Assembly (NCBI RefSeq): GCF_902158555.1
Contig: NZ_CABGGS010000043.1
Span: 363,065-427,064 of the forward strand
From: Klebsiella spallanzanii
GTDB lineage: Bacteria; Pseudomonadota; Gammaproteobacteria; Enterobacterales; Enterobacteriaceae
Length of the DNA: 64,000 bases
Direction: 5' to 3'
Every line of letters starts with the position of its first letter. Positions within the stretch are counted from its first letter, which is position 1. This document shows, piece after piece, positions 44,938 through 54,598 of this stretch. Below the pieces are notes generated by a model. That model saw only the letters and a program-made list of their open reading frames with translations. It ran no database searches and was not told the origin of the DNA. Both the position numbers and the translations under genes were made by a program.

Positions 44938-46374
44938 TCACCCGGCGACAAGGCTAATATCGCGGCCAGACAAGAGCTGGGAAACAAGATCGTCGAGGTT
45001 TTCTTGCTCCACCGGCGCGGAGATGAAATAGCCCTGAAACCTGTCGATTCCCAGCGCTTTCAATCTGTTGAATTTATCCAGGCTGTCCACCCCTTCGGCA
45101 ACGCAGCGGCTGCCGGTCAGCTGGCAATAGTAGAGCAGGCTTTTTATCAGGGCCAGGGCATGAGGATCGCGCTGCATATCGTTCACGATGCTCATATCCA
45201 GCTTATAAGCGCTGAACCTGAGCGATCTCACCGGAAACATGACGCTGCTTTGTGAAAAACAGTCATCCAGCATAATGGTAAAGCCTTGCTTGCGCAGGTG
45301 GGTGATATTGTCGGCAATGTGACTCTGCTGGTTGATGTCCAGCGTTTCAGCAAATTCCAGTACTAATCTGCGGGACATATGCGGCTGGCGTAGCTGTTGG
45401 CGTGCTGTTTCTATCATGCGGGTAAGATTTTCATTGCTGGCGATAGCGGCGGGGATATTCACTGAGAAATAGAATTCTCCTGGATGCTGGTTGATGTTCT
45501 GCACCGCTTCCCGCAGCACAAAAGCTGTCAATACCAGCCAGGCGTACTCTGAGCGCACCTGGGGTAAAAAATCGCCGGGAAGCAGGAGCTTCCCGTTTTG
45601 CCGCCAGCGAGAGAGGATCTCAATGCCTTTAAGTTGCATCCGGCCATCGGTAATGGGCTGGAAGACAGGGAAAATTTGCCGACAGTGAATGGCATGGACA
45701 AATTCGCGTTCGAAAGTGGAAAGCGCTGCATCAGGCGCTTTTTTCTGCCCTTTTGTCTGGCTGCCGGGGAAGCGGGTCGCCAGCTGAGGATGATGTTCCA
45801 CCATTTTTTTCAGTCCTGCGGTTCGCTGGTTATATAACGTTTTGTTGCTGATACCGCGGCGTTTTGCCTGGGCGTTAACGCTATACCCGCTCAGTAAACC
45901 GAGAATGGCATTCAGCTCCGGTCTCGTGAGCCCGCCTGGATTCTTTCCGCCGAGCCGTATTTCTTCGTCTGCTAGCTGTTTAAGCGAGGGATATCTTTGC
46001 AGAATATAGTCCTGGAGTACGGCGGTCAGGCTGGGAACAGGAAGATCGGAGGCGGCGGTTCGTACTTCAGAAAGTAGGTGGTGGTCAATAACCTGATGCA
46101 GCAGGGTATGCCACAGCCAGCTGGCCGGGCTGCGGCTAAGAATTAACATCGGCAGCGGCGTCGCGGAATGTTCGAGAAACGTAGCGGCCTGCTGCAGGGT
46201 GGTGAGCAGCCTGGCCGGGGTTTCTGGCAGAAATACGATGATGCGGCGAATGCTTGTTTCAACAGGAAGCATCGTTACATCAGACGGCAGCACAACGGGC
46301 TGCATCCCGCTGGCTATCATCACTTTGACTAACCCATCGGCGACCAGCGAGCAAGGCGAGAGGATATAGTCCAT
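44938..46374 (-). CDS. fimK: FimK: HTH plus EAL-domain fimbrial regulator
   Basis: A 478-aa Klebsiella-specific fimbrial regulator. The N-terminal region has a receiver-like fold without a clear phosphoacceptor. A helix-turn-helix follows at about 155-200 (GYSVNAQAKRRGISNKTLYN), then a C-terminal EAL domain from about 230. Metal and substrate motifs are largely kept: EIL in place of EAL (IEILSRW), Asn in SVNIPA, LEFAET, LDDCFS for the usual DDFG, KLD and AEGVD. In K. pneumoniae FimK is reported to hydrolyse c-di-GMP and affect type 1 piliation. ATG 46374 lies 28 bp after fimH; a TTG upstream would overlap it. Confidence 0.9.
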   Translation of the reverse strand: MDYILSPCSLVADGLVKVMIASGMQPVVLPSDVTMLPVETSIRRIIVFLPETPARLLTTLQQAATFLEHSATPLPMLILSRSPASWLWHTLLHQVIDHHLLSEVRTAASDLPVPSLTAVLQDYILQRYPSLKQLADEEIRLGGKNPGGLTRPELNAILGLLSGYSVNAQAKRRGISNKTLYNQRTAGLKKMVEHHPQLATRFPGSQTKGQKKAPDAALSTFEREFVHAIHCRQIFPVFQPITDGRMQLKGIEILSRWRQNGKLLLPGDFLPQVRSEYAWLVLTAFVLREAVQNINQHPGEFYFSVNIPAAIASNENLTRMIETARQQLRQPHMSRRLVLEFAETLDINQQSHIADNITHLRKQGFTIMLDDCFSQSSVMFPVRSLRFSAYKLDMSIVNDMQRDPHALALIKSLLYYCQLTGSRCVAEGVDSLDKFNRLKALGIDRFQGYFISAPVEQENLDDLVSQLLSGRDISLVAG

Positions 46375-46402
46375 CCCCGGCCTGCCGTACGCGGCTGGCG
46401 CG

Positions 46403-47365
46403 CTACTGGTAAACAAAGGTCACCCCAATAATCGATTGTACGTTGCCCGCGGTGACCTGCCCGCTGGTGCGCGCATAGGTGGCGGTGAGTCCGAGGTTGA
46501 CGGCAGAGGTGCCTACGGTTCCCATGGAAACGGTATTGTTTGAACGCAGGATGGTGCCATTGCGTAATAGCTGAACACCAATGCCCTGAGCCGGTGAGGC
46601 GGAAGAGGTATTGGTGAAAACAGTGTTGGCGGTATCTGCCGTGGTGCCGGAGAGGTAAAAGCCTATCTTTTGGTTTTGTCCACAGCGTACCGTTAGCGGG
46701 ATTGCGGTGGAACCGGGGTATTCCGGCAGGGTTACCGTGACGTTGCGAGCGGAAACATCGCAGCCGCCCGTCGGGATAATCACACTATTGTTGGCATAGA
46801 TGTGCCAGGTAAATTTTGAAGTACGAACATTACCGCCACCGTTGATATCGGAACCGACCTGATACATAACTAGCGTTGCAATATGCGAGCCAGCGCTTAT
46901 TGCCAGCCCGGAGGCGGTCGATATCGGAGTCAGGTAGAGCTGCGTATTCCAGTTTGTGTAGTTACCGGAAGTGAAGTTGTGGCTGGCGGTTGGGGAATTT
47001 AGCGGGAAATTGTAGCTGACTCCGTAGTACTTTAAAGAACCAGTGAAATTAGTCAGCAGGCCGCTATAGGCCGAGCCCTGGAGCATGCTCACCATATCGT
47101 TACGCTTGTTTGGCGAGTCATTTCGGCAAAAAATAGAATTGGATAAGTCGACGACCAGGTTTTGCCCCGCTCCCAGGCTTGGCTGCAGGTTGACGTAGAC
47201 GTTAGATACCTTTCCTCCAGTATCACTGTTTAATGTCGTTCCAGTGGAGTCGTAGCAGGTATAGGCTCTGACGCTGGTAGAGAATCCTGATAATAAGATC
47301 AAAAGCCACAGTGCTTTAACGAAGGCCTGGCGCCGTTTTCGGGTTATAGCAATCCACTGATTCAT
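46403..47365 (-). CDS. fimH: Type 1 fimbrial tip adhesin FimH
   Basis: A 320-aa tip adhesin with a signal peptide (about 34 aa, ending SVRA), a lectin domain and a pilin domain. The pilin domain is nearly that of E. coli and K. pneumoniae (GGCDVSARNVTVTLP, SPAQGIGVQL, SIIGVTFVYQ end). The lectin domain is strongly diverged: mature residue 1 is Tyr where mannose-binding FimH has Phe, NDYP becomes NDSP so the Tyr48 gate residue is Ser, and the loop around Gln133-Asp140 has an insertion. Asn46, Asp47 and Asp54 equivalents are kept. AGGAG precedes ATG 47365. Confidence 0.92.
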   Translation of the reverse strand: MNQWIAITRKRRQAFVKALWLLILLSGFSTSVRAYTCYDSTGTTLNSDTGGKVSNVYVNLQPSLGAGQNLVVDLSNSIFCRNDSPNKRNDMVSMLQGSAYSGLLTNFTGSLKYYGVSYNFPLNSPTASHNFTSGNYTNWNTQLYLTPISTASGLAISAGSHIATLVMYQVGSDINGGGNVRTSKFTWHIYANNSVIIPTGGCDVSARNVTVTLPEYPGSTAIPLTVRCGQNQKIGFYLSGTTADTANTVFTNTSSASPAQGIGVQLLRNGTILRSNNTVSMGTVGTSAVNLGLTATYARTSGQVTAGNVQSIIGVTFVYQ

Positions 47366-47379
47366 GATGATCTCCTGCC

Positions 47380-47880
47380 TCAAAGCCAGGTATAGGTGAT
47401 GTTAATCACCGCCTGGATTGTTCCTTGTGTTGGCCCGCCATTGACCGTCAGCGCTCTGACGCGTAATGGAAAGCTGGTTGATTGTGTGGCGTCGTTGACG
47501 GCTACCGTTTTGGCTGAACCGTTGTTAAACCGGGTTCCGCTGGTGTCTTGCAGTTCCAACTGGAGGTTGCCCGCTGTTCCCAGATTTTTGTAATAGCCTG
47601 TGCTGTCCGCTGTTCCGCTAAAGGTGGCGGTGACGCGCGACGTGCCGACCGGGCAATTGCTGAGATCGAGCGTGACGCTATGCCAGCCTGATGCTGCTCC
47701 GGGTGAAAGCATGTTGAAGGTGTATAAATCGCCCAGATCGACGGTAGCCTTCGGCGTGGATATGGTGCAGGGCCTCGCCACCACCTTGCCGTTAACGGTA
47801 ATCGTGACATCGGCGGCATGGGAAGCGCTGGCGAGGGCCAGTAAACCGGCCAGCAGCCAGCGGGCATGGGTCCATTTCAT
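47380..47880 (-). CDS. fimG: Type 1 fimbrial minor subunit FimG
   Basis: A 166-aa tip-fibrillum pilin with a signal peptide ending at SHAA near residue 22, a cysteine pair (RPCTIS and LSNCPVG) and the beta-zipper C-terminus INITYTWL read by the chaperone. It connects FimH to FimF in the type 1 tip. It lies 14 bp before fimH in the conserved fimF-G-H order. Confidence 0.93.
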   Translation of the reverse strand: MKWTHARWLLAGLLALASASHAADVTITVNGKVVARPCTISTPKATVDLGDLYTFNMLSPGAASGWHSVTLDLSNCPVGTSRVTATFSGTADSTGYYKNLGTAGNLQLELQDTSGTRFNNGSAKTVAVNDATQSTSFPLRVRALTVNGGPTQGTIQAVINITYTWL

Positions 47881-47892
47881 TTCAGCCTCCGG

Positions 47893-48426
47893 TTACTGAA
47901 ATTCAAGCGTGAAGGTCGCGGTTGCATTAACGTGTCCTGCGGTTATCGGGACGCGCGCGGTCATCAGCCGGGCGTAAAAGTTCAGCGTGTTGGTCTGACC
48001 AGGCTTCAGCGTTGTCCAGGCGATGTTTGACGAGGGGGAATTGAGCACCAGGGGGGTCCGGCTGCCGTTAAGGATCTGCACGCCAATCCCGGATGCTGCC
48101 GATACGCCGCTATCCAGTTTCAGCAGGCTGGTGTTGTCGCTGTCCGCGACGCCGGTAAAACCGACTTTCACCGCAGTGACGGAACCGCCGCAGGGCGACA
48201 GCACGATGCGAAAGGGCACCAGCGGCGTGGTTGTGCCGATAGCATTAAACTGTTTGGCGGCGTTATTCATCAGGTCAACGGTAAAATCTTTTGACTCACC
48301 CGCGACGGCGCAGGTGTTATCCCGAACGTATCCGCTAATCGTGATGGTGCTATCGGCGGCAGAAGTGCTGAAGGAGACCAGAGAGAGTATGGCGCCCAGC
48401 AGATACAGGTTGTTTCTCATCATCAT
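47893..48426 (-). CDS. fimF: Type 1 fimbrial minor subunit FimF
   Basis: A 177-aa pilin with a signal peptide (ending STSAA near residue 24), a cysteine pair (DNTCAVAG and LSPCGG) and a C-terminal TFTLEFQ. It is the adaptor between the FimA rod and the tip. Three tandem ATG codons follow AAGGAAACC, so the start is uncertain by two residues. Confidence 0.93.
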   Translation of the reverse strand: MMMRNNLYLLGAILSLVSFSTSAADSTITISGYVRDNTCAVAGESKDFTVDLMNNAAKQFNAIGTTTPLVPFRIVLSPCGGSVTAVKVGFTGVADSDNTSLLKLDSGVSAASGIGVQILNGSRTPLVLNSPSSNIAWTTLKPGQTNTLNFYARLMTARVPITAGHVNATATFTLEFQ

Positions 48427-48433
48427 GGTTTCC

Positions 48434-51070
48434 TTAGCGGCACACGGCCGACAGCTGGCTTAACGCCTGGTTCTGGCTTTCCGGCGGCAGATGATAGTCG
48501 GCTTCACAACTGGCATCCGGTCCGTCTCCCCACTTTGCGCGTACCTTCCCCGCCAGCGGCATGCCGCTCAGATAGACCTGGCCGTTATCAGCGACGATGC
48601 TGCTATTCTGGCTACCGACAGCGGCGGCTATTGCACCAAAAGGAACCGGTTTACCGTGGTGAGTTAGCGTCAGCAGCAGCTTCATGCCGACGCTGGCTTT
48701 AAATTCCGCGCGCGCAATTGCTCCGTGGGTCGGCACGATATTGACCACGGCATCATCAAGGTCGACGTTGTTGGCGAGCGTATTGGTATTCAGCGCCACC
48801 CGGTTTTCCCGGTATTCGGTGGCATAGGGCAGCACGGCGTAGCCGCGCCAGTCGGTACGCACCCCGGTTTGGTTTTCTACCTTCACGCCATCAGCTCCGG
48901 GGGCTTTGATCAATACAACGGTATCGTTCATTGGCTGGCTCAGAGTGACGCCGTCGGCGTGGGCCAGTACGCCGCCGCTCAGGCCGTAGTAAAGTTGCTT
49001 AATGCTATCGCTGCGGCTGTAGCCAACGTTAGCGTTGCCGTAGCCGCCGCGGTAGTTCAGCGCCGCATAGCCGGTGCTACCGCTGTTGCCTTCACCGCCG
49101 CCCGCGTAGCCGGTCTGTACGCTGTAGCTCAGGTTGTTATCCTCAAGCAGCGTGCCGTACAGGCCGGCAAGGCTGGTGGTTCTGCCGTTCAGATCGTTGG
49201 ACATGCTGTAGCTGGCGTTACCGTTTTTCCAGACGGAGGTACTGTCGGAGCGCATCCAGTGGCTGAACGGGATACTGACGTTGAGAGCCAGCATCTGATC
49301 GCGCCCCTGCTGCCAGGCGTTTTTGGTCAGGCTGTAGCTCAGGGTCCAGTTGATATCGTCGACGGCGGCATTCAGCCCGGCCTGTAGCTGCTGGTCGGCG
49401 CTACTGGTTCCCCAATAAGTTTGATGACTGCCGCTGAGGTAGAGAGTGGCGGTACGCCCTAACTGCTGGGTGACGCTGAGCTGCACTTTGCCGCGCTTGT
49501 TGTAAGCGAGGTTGTAGTAGTCGGTGAACTTCGGTTTGACTTCAATCACGCCGTCCTGGGTCTCAACGTTGTAGCCGCTCATCCGGTTGTAAGTAGTGTC
49601 GGCTAAGCTGAAATAGCCGCGCGTGGAGTAACGGTAGCCCACCAGTTGAATATTTGTTCCAGTATCCGTCAGCGATTTGTTATAGAGAAAACGTACCGAC
49701 TGTCCCTGATGATCGCTGTCATCGGGCAGGGTAGCGTTGGCCTGAGTGATGTCCAGCGACAGCGCCCCCAACTGGCCCATGTTTTTCCCCACGCCGAGAT
49801 TAAAGGCGCGGTAGCGATCCGCCAATTGGGTGCCGCCGTACAGCGTCCAGCCTGCCGGTAGACCGTGCAGGAGGGTGCTCTGGAAGAACTTCGGTTTGTC
49901 CTGCTGATCGTTGCCGCTGCGGTACTCCCCGGCGGTGACGGCATAGCGGGTATGGCCCTCGCGCTGGAGCACCGGGACGGATGAGTACGGGACGGTGAAG
50001 ACCTGGCTGCTGCCGTCGGCCTCTTTGATGGTGACCTGTAGATCGCCGCCGTTGCCCGCAGAGTAGAGATCGCTGATGGTGAACGGGCCGGGCGGCACCG
50101 TGCTCTGGTAAATCTCATAGCCGTTCTGCTTCACCGACACCTGAGCGGTACCGCGGGCAATACCGTGGATAACCGGAGCAAATCCCTTCTGGCTGTCCGG
50201 CAGCATGTTGTCATCGGAGGCGAGCTGCGCACCGCGGAAGTTAATCCCATCGAAAACGTCGCCGTTGGTGTAGCTGTCGCCCATCGTCAGACGCGAGCGT
50301 AGCGGGGTGATATCGCGCTCAAGCCAGGTGTTGACGTGCTGCCACTTGTTTTCATTGGTCGATGAGCTGCCGCTGCTGCTGTAGCTCCAGGTGGTGTTAT
50401 CGCGTAGACGCCACGCGCCGAGATTCAGCCCGCTTTGCAGGTTCAGATATGCATAGTTGCTGCTGCCGCCGATGTCGTTGTGGACGTTGTTGCCGGTGAA
50501 GTTGTAGTTCAGCAGCCCGGCGTTAATCCCATGATCCCAGAGTTCAGGCGGAATATAGCCGCGGGCGCGGTTGCCCATAAACGCCTGGGGAACGGTCAGA
50601 TACAGCCGCTGTAAGCCGACATCAAAGCGTGTGGTGGCGTCTTTAATCATCTCGGTTAACGGTACGCAGGCATCGGATGCTAACGCATTGATCCCCTCAA
50701 CGGATGAGGTATTCACACCCATCCCGGAAAGCTGTCCGCGCGTCAGGCAGGGGATCAGCGCGTGGTCGTTTTTTCCGGCATTAAACGTGACATCGCGGGT
50801 GGTCATAAAACCATCGTTAAGGTAAATATCAACGCGATAGGTTCCCGGAGGGACCTCCTGGCCGCTGGCAAATCCTGATAAATCTGCCACGGCGGCAGGG
50901 TCGTCCGCTAAAAAACGCGGATTAAAATAGATCTCTGCCTGCACTGAAAAGATCGGTGAGGAGAGTAAAAGGGCCAGCATGACTGGAGCGAAAGCGCGCA
51001 GATTTATTGGCCCATGGCTGCTTTTACGCCCGGAGCCCTGGTGGTCGAGTCCATATTTCAGATGTGACAT
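48434..51070 (-). CDS. fimD: Type 1 fimbrial outer-membrane usher FimD
   Basis: An 878-aa usher that recruits chaperone-subunit complexes and secretes the pilus. The signal peptide is long (ending SVQA near residue 45). The N-terminal domain begins [12 protein letters not shown]. The 24-strand barrel with plug contains the usher motif [23 protein letters not shown] near residue 330. Two C-terminal domains end with paired cysteines ([10 protein letters not shown] and SAVCR). It is the full length expected of the family. Confidence 0.95.
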   Translation of the reverse strand: MSHLKYGLDHQGSGRKSSHGPINLRAFAPVMLALLLSSPIFSVQAEIYFNPRFLADDPAAVADLSGFASGQEVPPGTYRVDIYLNDGFMTTRDVTFNAGKNDHALIPCLTRGQLSGMGVNTSSVEGINALASDACVPLTEMIKDATTRFDVGLQRLYLTVPQAFMGNRARGYIPPELWDHGINAGLLNYNFTGNNVHNDIGGSSNYAYLNLQSGLNLGAWRLRDNTTWSYSSSGSSSTNENKWQHVNTWLERDITPLRSRLTMGDSYTNGDVFDGINFRGAQLASDDNMLPDSQKGFAPVIHGIARGTAQVSVKQNGYEIYQSTVPPGPFTISDLYSAGNGGDLQVTIKEADGSSQVFTVPYSSVPVLQREGHTRYAVTAGEYRSGNDQQDKPKFFQSTLLHGLPAGWTLYGGTQLADRYRAFNLGVGKNMGQLGALSLDITQANATLPDDSDHQGQSVRFLYNKSLTDTGTNIQLVGYRYSTRGYFSLADTTYNRMSGYNVETQDGVIEVKPKFTDYYNLAYNKRGKVQLSVTQQLGRTATLYLSGSHQTYWGTSSADQQLQAGLNAAVDDINWTLSYSLTKNAWQQGRDQMLALNVSIPFSHWMRSDSTSVWKNGNASYSMSNDLNGRTTSLAGLYGTLLEDNNLSYSVQTGYAGGGEGNSGSTGYAALNYRGGYGNANVGYSRSDSIKQLYYGLSGGVLAHADGVTLSQPMNDTVVLIKAPGADGVKVENQTGVRTDWRGYAVLPYATEYRENRVALNTNTLANNVDLDDAVVNIVPTHGAIARAEFKASVGMKLLLTLTHHGKPVPFGAIAAAVGSQNSSIVADNGQVYLSGMPLAGKVRAKWGDGPDASCEADYHLPPESQNQALSQLSAVCR

Positions 51071-51143
51071 AGTCCCTCCGGTCCAAAGTCGCCCGGCTGT
51101 CAGTTCTTATTTTTATTTCCGGGAGAACGCTGCCTCCCGTCAG

Positions 51144-51869
51144 TTATTGCGTAGCGCCCTGCATCCGCGGGGTCAGCGCGCCGTAGTCGTTAATCGTCCG
51201 GTACGTAATCTCGCGACCGGCATCAGCAGGCAATTTAACGCTGGCTTCACCCATCGGCGGGACCAGCGCATTCTCCAGTATCCGGGTTCCGGCATTGAGC
51301 TCGGTGACCGTCAGGTAATATGGGGTGGGGTTGATTAACGTGAGCGAGCCTGCGCTGCGGCGGAATTTCAGCTTTTCCGGCGCCTGATCCGGCGGTAGCG
51401 CCAGTTTTGCCGGACGATAATAGAGCTTGATGCGGCTGATAATCGCCAGTTGCAGAGTGTTATCGCTGAGCTTTGACTTATCCATCGACGGAATGGCTTT
51501 GACGTTCATCCAGAACAGGCTTTCCCGGTCCTGCGGCAACTGGTTGTTGGTGGCATCAATGATGCGCAGGGTATTCTCTTTTTTTCCCTGCATGGCAAAT
51601 AGCGGTGGGGTGATAACAAAACGCCCATCTTTTGCACCATCGGCGTTTTCTACCCATGACTGGATCAAGTAAGTGCTCTTTTCGTCGTTGTTAGTGACCG
51701 CCAGTTGAACCTGCTTCTGCCCGGCAGGATAGATGACGCGGGTCGCCCCTAGCGCCACGCCAGCCTCGGCGCGAGCGGTCCATCCGATGGCGGCTATCAT
51801 CAGCATTCCTGCCAGTAAACCGCGCGTCATCGCCAGTGTTTTTCTCACGCTTATTCCTTTTATACTCAC
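51144..51869 (-). CDS. fimC: Type 1 fimbrial periplasmic chaperone FimC
   Basis: A 241-aa FGS-type chaperone with two Ig-like domains, aligned almost throughout with E. coli FimC. Visible landmarks are ATRVIYPAGQKQ (Arg and Lys that grip the subunit C-terminus), QSWVENADG, SRIKLYYRP and NPTPYYLTV. The start is GTG with AGGAAACG upstream, at the position that matches the E. coli N-terminus; a second GTG at 51848 is possible. Confidence 0.94.
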   Translation of the reverse strand: MSIKGISVRKTLAMTRGLLAGMLMIAAIGWTARAEAGVALGATRVIYPAGQKQVQLAVTNNDEKSTYLIQSWVENADGAKDGRFVITPPLFAMQGKKENTLRIIDATNNQLPQDRESLFWMNVKAIPSMDKSKLSDNTLQLAIISRIKLYYRPAKLALPPDQAPEKLKFRRSAGSLTLINPTPYYLTVTELNAGTRILENALVPPMGEASVKLPADAGREITYRTINDYGALTPRMQGATQ

Positions 51870-51903
51870 CGTCGTTTCCTGTTTTGGTACGTCTGCTGGT
51901 TAA

Positions 51904-52443
51904 TTACTGGTAGGTCAGGGAGAACCAGGCCTGAGCGTTAGCCGCTCCCCCGGTGACCTGATGCCCTGTTGCCCGATATTTCGCCACAAAGTGCAATGTG
52001 GTTGGCCCGGTATACAATTTTGTCCAGGCTGCGGGAGGGCTGTTCAGTGGGATCAGATGGTCTTCTTTATCAAACAGAGCAACGCCAATGCCGGTAGCAA
52101 TCCCCGGTCCTTCCCCCACCGAAAGGACGTCCGGATTTTTACCATCGGCGACGCCGTGAAACGCCACGCCAACGCGCTGGCTGACGGCGGTGCTGCATTC
52201 CTGTAGGTGAATATCGAAAGGGACCGGATTGGTATCTTCACCAGCCGAATGAAGCCGGTTACTGCTGATTTGTCCCATGTTGACTGTCATCTGCTGGTCA
52301 CCCGCTTCAACGCGGCAGGACTCAGCAATAATGATGCCCTGAAAGCGCATGTTTCCGCCGGGCAGCGTGACGTTCCATTGATTACCGGCCAGCGCCAGCG
52401 ACGGGAGTAAAAAAATCAACAGACCTGACTTCATCCTTTGCAT
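51904..52443 (-). CDS. fimI: Fimbrin-like protein FimI
   Basis: A 179-aa FimA-related pilin with a signal peptide (ending LALAG near residue 20), a cysteine pair (ESCRVEAG and LQECSTA) and a C-terminal AWFSLTYQ. FimI of type 1 systems is thought to end rod assembly at the base. The start is between ATG 52443 and ATG 52434; the former has better ribosome-site spacing. Confidence 0.9.
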   Translation of the reverse strand: MQRMKSGLLIFLLPSLALAGNQWNVTLPGGNMRFQGIIIAESCRVEAGDQQMTVNMGQISSNRLHSAGEDTNPVPFDIHLQECSTAVSQRVGVAFHGVADGKNPDVLSVGEGPGIATGIGVALFDKEDHLIPLNSPPAAWTKLYTGPTTLHFVAKYRATGHQVTGGAANAQAWFSLTYQ

Positions 52444-52472
52444 CGTTATCACCCGAGTTCCGTTATGGATAA

Positions 52473-52489
52473 CGGGCCTTCCTGGCCCG
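52473..52489 (-). terminator. Weak hairpin between fimA and fimI
   Basis: A stem CGGGCC / GGCCCG with a 5-nt loop and then TTATCC on the minus strand. A partial terminator here would explain why rod subunit FimA outnumbers the downstream products. No strong T run is present. Confidence 0.55.
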
Positions 52490-52515
52490 ATATGCTTCCC
52501 TGCCTGACGAATGAA

Positions 52516-53061
52516 TTACTGGTATTGCACTTTGAAGGTCGCGTCAGCGTTAGCGGTACCGGCAGTGGCTGCGGCAGTCGCGTAGTAACGAGCCTGGAAC
52601 GGGATGATATTGGTGCCGTCGTTCAGGGTAGAAGCCGCGCCGAAGGTAGCGCCATCCAGCGCCAGCGGAGTACCCGTACGGTCAAGGATCTGTACGCCGA
52701 CGTTGGTCGCGCTGCCTGCTGCGGAGCTTTGCAGCGCCAGCACGGTGGTATTGGTGCTATCAATTGCGGTGCCGGTGAAGGCAACGGACGCTTTGGTAGC
52801 AACGGTGGTATCGCAATCGTTCAGTTGGATATTGAAACCCACAGCCGTGCTGGTGCTGCCAGGGGTAGCGAGTTTTGCCGAACGAACCTGGCCCATTGGA
52901 ACGGTCTGATCGATTGAACCTGCGTCAATTGCGCACGCTGCGTTGACGACTTCCCCTTTAAAATGCACCGTGCCGCCATTTACCGTGGTATCGGCCAGCG
53001 CCGCCGCGGAGCTCAGAGACAGAGCTGACAGTACAACGATTGCCAGTGTTTTGATTTTCAT
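52516..53061 (-). CDS. fimA: Type 1 fimbrial major subunit FimA
   Basis: A 181-aa rod pilin. The signal peptide [18 protein letters not shown] and the mature protein strongly resemble E. coli and Klebsiella FimA. The disulfide cysteines lie in VNAACAIDA and LNDCDTT. The C-terminal donor-strand groove ends in ATFKVQYQ. Its promoter lies in the invertible element upstream (53192-53506), which is in the OFF orientation here. Confidence 0.96.
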   Translation of the reverse strand: MKIKTLAIVVLSALSLSSAAALADTTVNGGTVHFKGEVVNAACAIDAGSIDQTVPMGQVRSAKLATPGSTSTAVGFNIQLNDCDTTVATKASVAFTGTAIDSTNTTVLALQSSAAGSATNVGVQILDRTGTPLALDGATFGAASTLNDGTNIIPFQARYYATAAATAGTANADATFKVQYQ

Positions 53062-53136
53062 GTTGTTTTCCTTTGTACAATATCGGGATTACGAACCGAT
53101 CTGGCCGTCATCATGACCTCCAGGTATTTCATGTTT

Positions 53137-53155
53137 CAGCCGAAGTTTTCGGCTG
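53137..53155 (-). promoter_or_regulatory. Hairpin in the fimA leader
   Basis: CAGCCGAA (53137-53144) pairs perfectly with TTCGGCTG (53148-53155) across a 3-nt loop. It lies between the switch and the fimA ATG and would be in the fimA leader mRNA. It is not followed by a T tract on the minus strand, so a role in mRNA stability or translation is more likely than termination. Confidence 0.55.
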
Positions 53156-53191
53156 CGGTTCTGCATGTTTTTCACCCAAAATATGAGACAT

Positions 53192-53506
53192 TTGGGGCCA
53201 TTTTGACTCGTTAGAATAATTAACCAAATAATATGGTTTTATTGTTTTTATTTGGTGTTTTTATCTTAATTTTTATTTATTTTTGATTTTATATATTGAT
53301 GATGTTGGGGGGAATGAGCCACGGAAGGCTATCGAGGGCAACATGGTGTGGATAGCGAACGATGAAAAGATGGGGATTATTTGAAAAAAATAAAAATAAA
53401 AAATTATTATTAATCAATGTAATAAATTTTTATCTGCCTGAGGAGAGCATCAGGTGGTTGCAAAAGGTTACCAAATATTTTTATGATGCACACAGTTTGG
53501 CCCCAA
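53192..53506. other. fimS: fimS invertible element (phase OFF)
   Basis: A 315-bp, very AT-rich segment bounded by the perfect 9-bp inverted repeats TTGGGGCCA (53192-53200) and TGGCCCCAA (53498-53506), the sequences used by FimB and FimE in E. coli. The end carrying the promoter and the sequence ACAGTTTGGCCCCAA faces fimE. The end reading GAGTCAAAATGGCCCCAA on the minus strand faces fimA. From the E. coli switch as I remember it, this is the OFF orientation. The 70-residue frame that crosses the right repeat is not considered a gene. Confidence 0.93.
53458..53487 (+). promoter_or_regulatory. fimA promoter inside fimS, pointing away from fimA
   Basis: TTGCAA (53458-53463), an 18-bp spacer and TATGAT (53482-53487), 10 bp inside the fimE-proximal repeat. 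The -10 sequence is the same as that of the E. coli fimA promoter. As assembled it reads toward the 3' end of fimE. Confidence 0.75.
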
Positions 53507-53523
53507 TTGACCTGTTCACTCTT

Positions 53524-54150
53524 TTATTTTTCCTTATTTATCAATTCATTACTCTGAATTCTTTGATTTTGTAAATTCACCTCCATAAGATTGTTTCGTT
53601 CCCATAATCCGGCGAATCGCGCGGCGTTACTGGCTGTATATCGTACGGTATGGCGAATGTTACGATGACCAAGATAGTCCTGAATAAGTCGTGTATCTGC
53701 TCCTCTTTCCGCTAGCTCGTAACCACAGGCATGACGTAGCATGTGTGGATGAGTCTGCGTTGCCGTACCCGCTTCTACGCCAGCAGTGCGGATGATGCGG
53801 TAGGCTTGCTGGCGAGAAAGCGGGGTGCCACGTCGCGATATAAACAGCGCATCGGTATTTTTTGCGTCTTTCCAGCCAGAGCGTACCTGGCTCCAGCGCT
53901 TTATTGCTTCACATTCATCTACCATCAGAGGGTGTATCGTTGAGAATCCATTTTTTAGTCTACGGATATTGATACGACCTTCGGCAAGATCGAGATCCCG
54001 ATAGTGAAGATCGAGCAATTCGCTAATACGCATACCGTGACGGAAAGCGAGCAGGATAAGACAATAATCTCTCTCTCCCGTCTGCCCATGGCGGGCGGCC
54101 AGCATCATCGCCTGTACTTCTCTACCGGTAAGAAAACGACGTCGGTTCAC
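53524..54150 (-). CDS. fimE: Type 1 fimbriae recombinase FimE
   Basis: A 208-aa tyrosine recombinase, catalytic domain only, that mainly turns the fim switch from ON to OFF. The catalytic Arg41 is in RHGMRISEL, followed by HMLRHACG (His/Arg), LGHRNIRH and the nucleophile in VRYTASN. It ends 17 bp from the fimS repeat, the place occupied by fimE in E. coli. It has about ten more C-terminal residues than E. coli FimE (198 aa as I recall). Confidence 0.93.
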   Translation of the reverse strand: MNRRRFLTGREVQAMMLAARHGQTGERDYCLILLAFRHGMRISELLDLHYRDLDLAEGRINIRRLKNGFSTIHPLMVDECEAIKRWSQVRSGWKDAKNTDALFISRRGTPLSRQQAYRIIRTAGVEAGTATQTHPHMLRHACGYELAERGADTRLIQDYLGHRNIRHTVRYTASNAARFAGLWERNNLMEVNLQNQRIQSNELINKEK

Positions 54151-54598
54151 AATAAATGACTCCTGATATGATCTTGATAAACAACACGACCCTGCGAAGA
54201 AACAGGGAATTTACAAATAGCTCGCGATACTAAAGGCGTATTATATTAAGGGGATTAATCTCAGTTAAATGAACACAACACATTATAGTGGTATCAGACA
54301 AGAATATAGCCACGTGATAAATCTTATTCTTATGGATTTTATTCATTACCACAACATAACCTCTCCGTTTATTTTTTAGGTATATAAAATTAAAAGAAAA
54401 AATCATGGTTGATGACGTTTTAATCTGGTGATGAATGATGCATTTATATCCTGATTAATGAATGAACGTCATAATAAGATAAACTATGTGTGAAATGTGA
54501 ACTTGCAGGAACAATAATCATAGTTAAAGCATGGTTAATTTTTATTAATGTTTGGTTATAGAGATATGCTATTTCGATGCCATCCATGGCATCGAGAA
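54151..54598. other. AT-rich fimB-fimE intergenic region
   Basis: 448 bp with no coding frame. A near-perfect palindrome CGATGCCAT-CC-ATGGCATCG (54575-54594) lies directly after the fimB stop codon and may end or stabilise its transcript. The rest is AT-rich and presumably carries the fimE promoter and H-NS binding. Confidence 0.5.

Noticed and set aside
53362..53574. 70-codon frame crossing the right repeat of fimS
   Set aside because: It would be broken whenever the switch inverts, is lysine- and asparagine-rich as random AT-rich DNA would be, and has no ribosome site.
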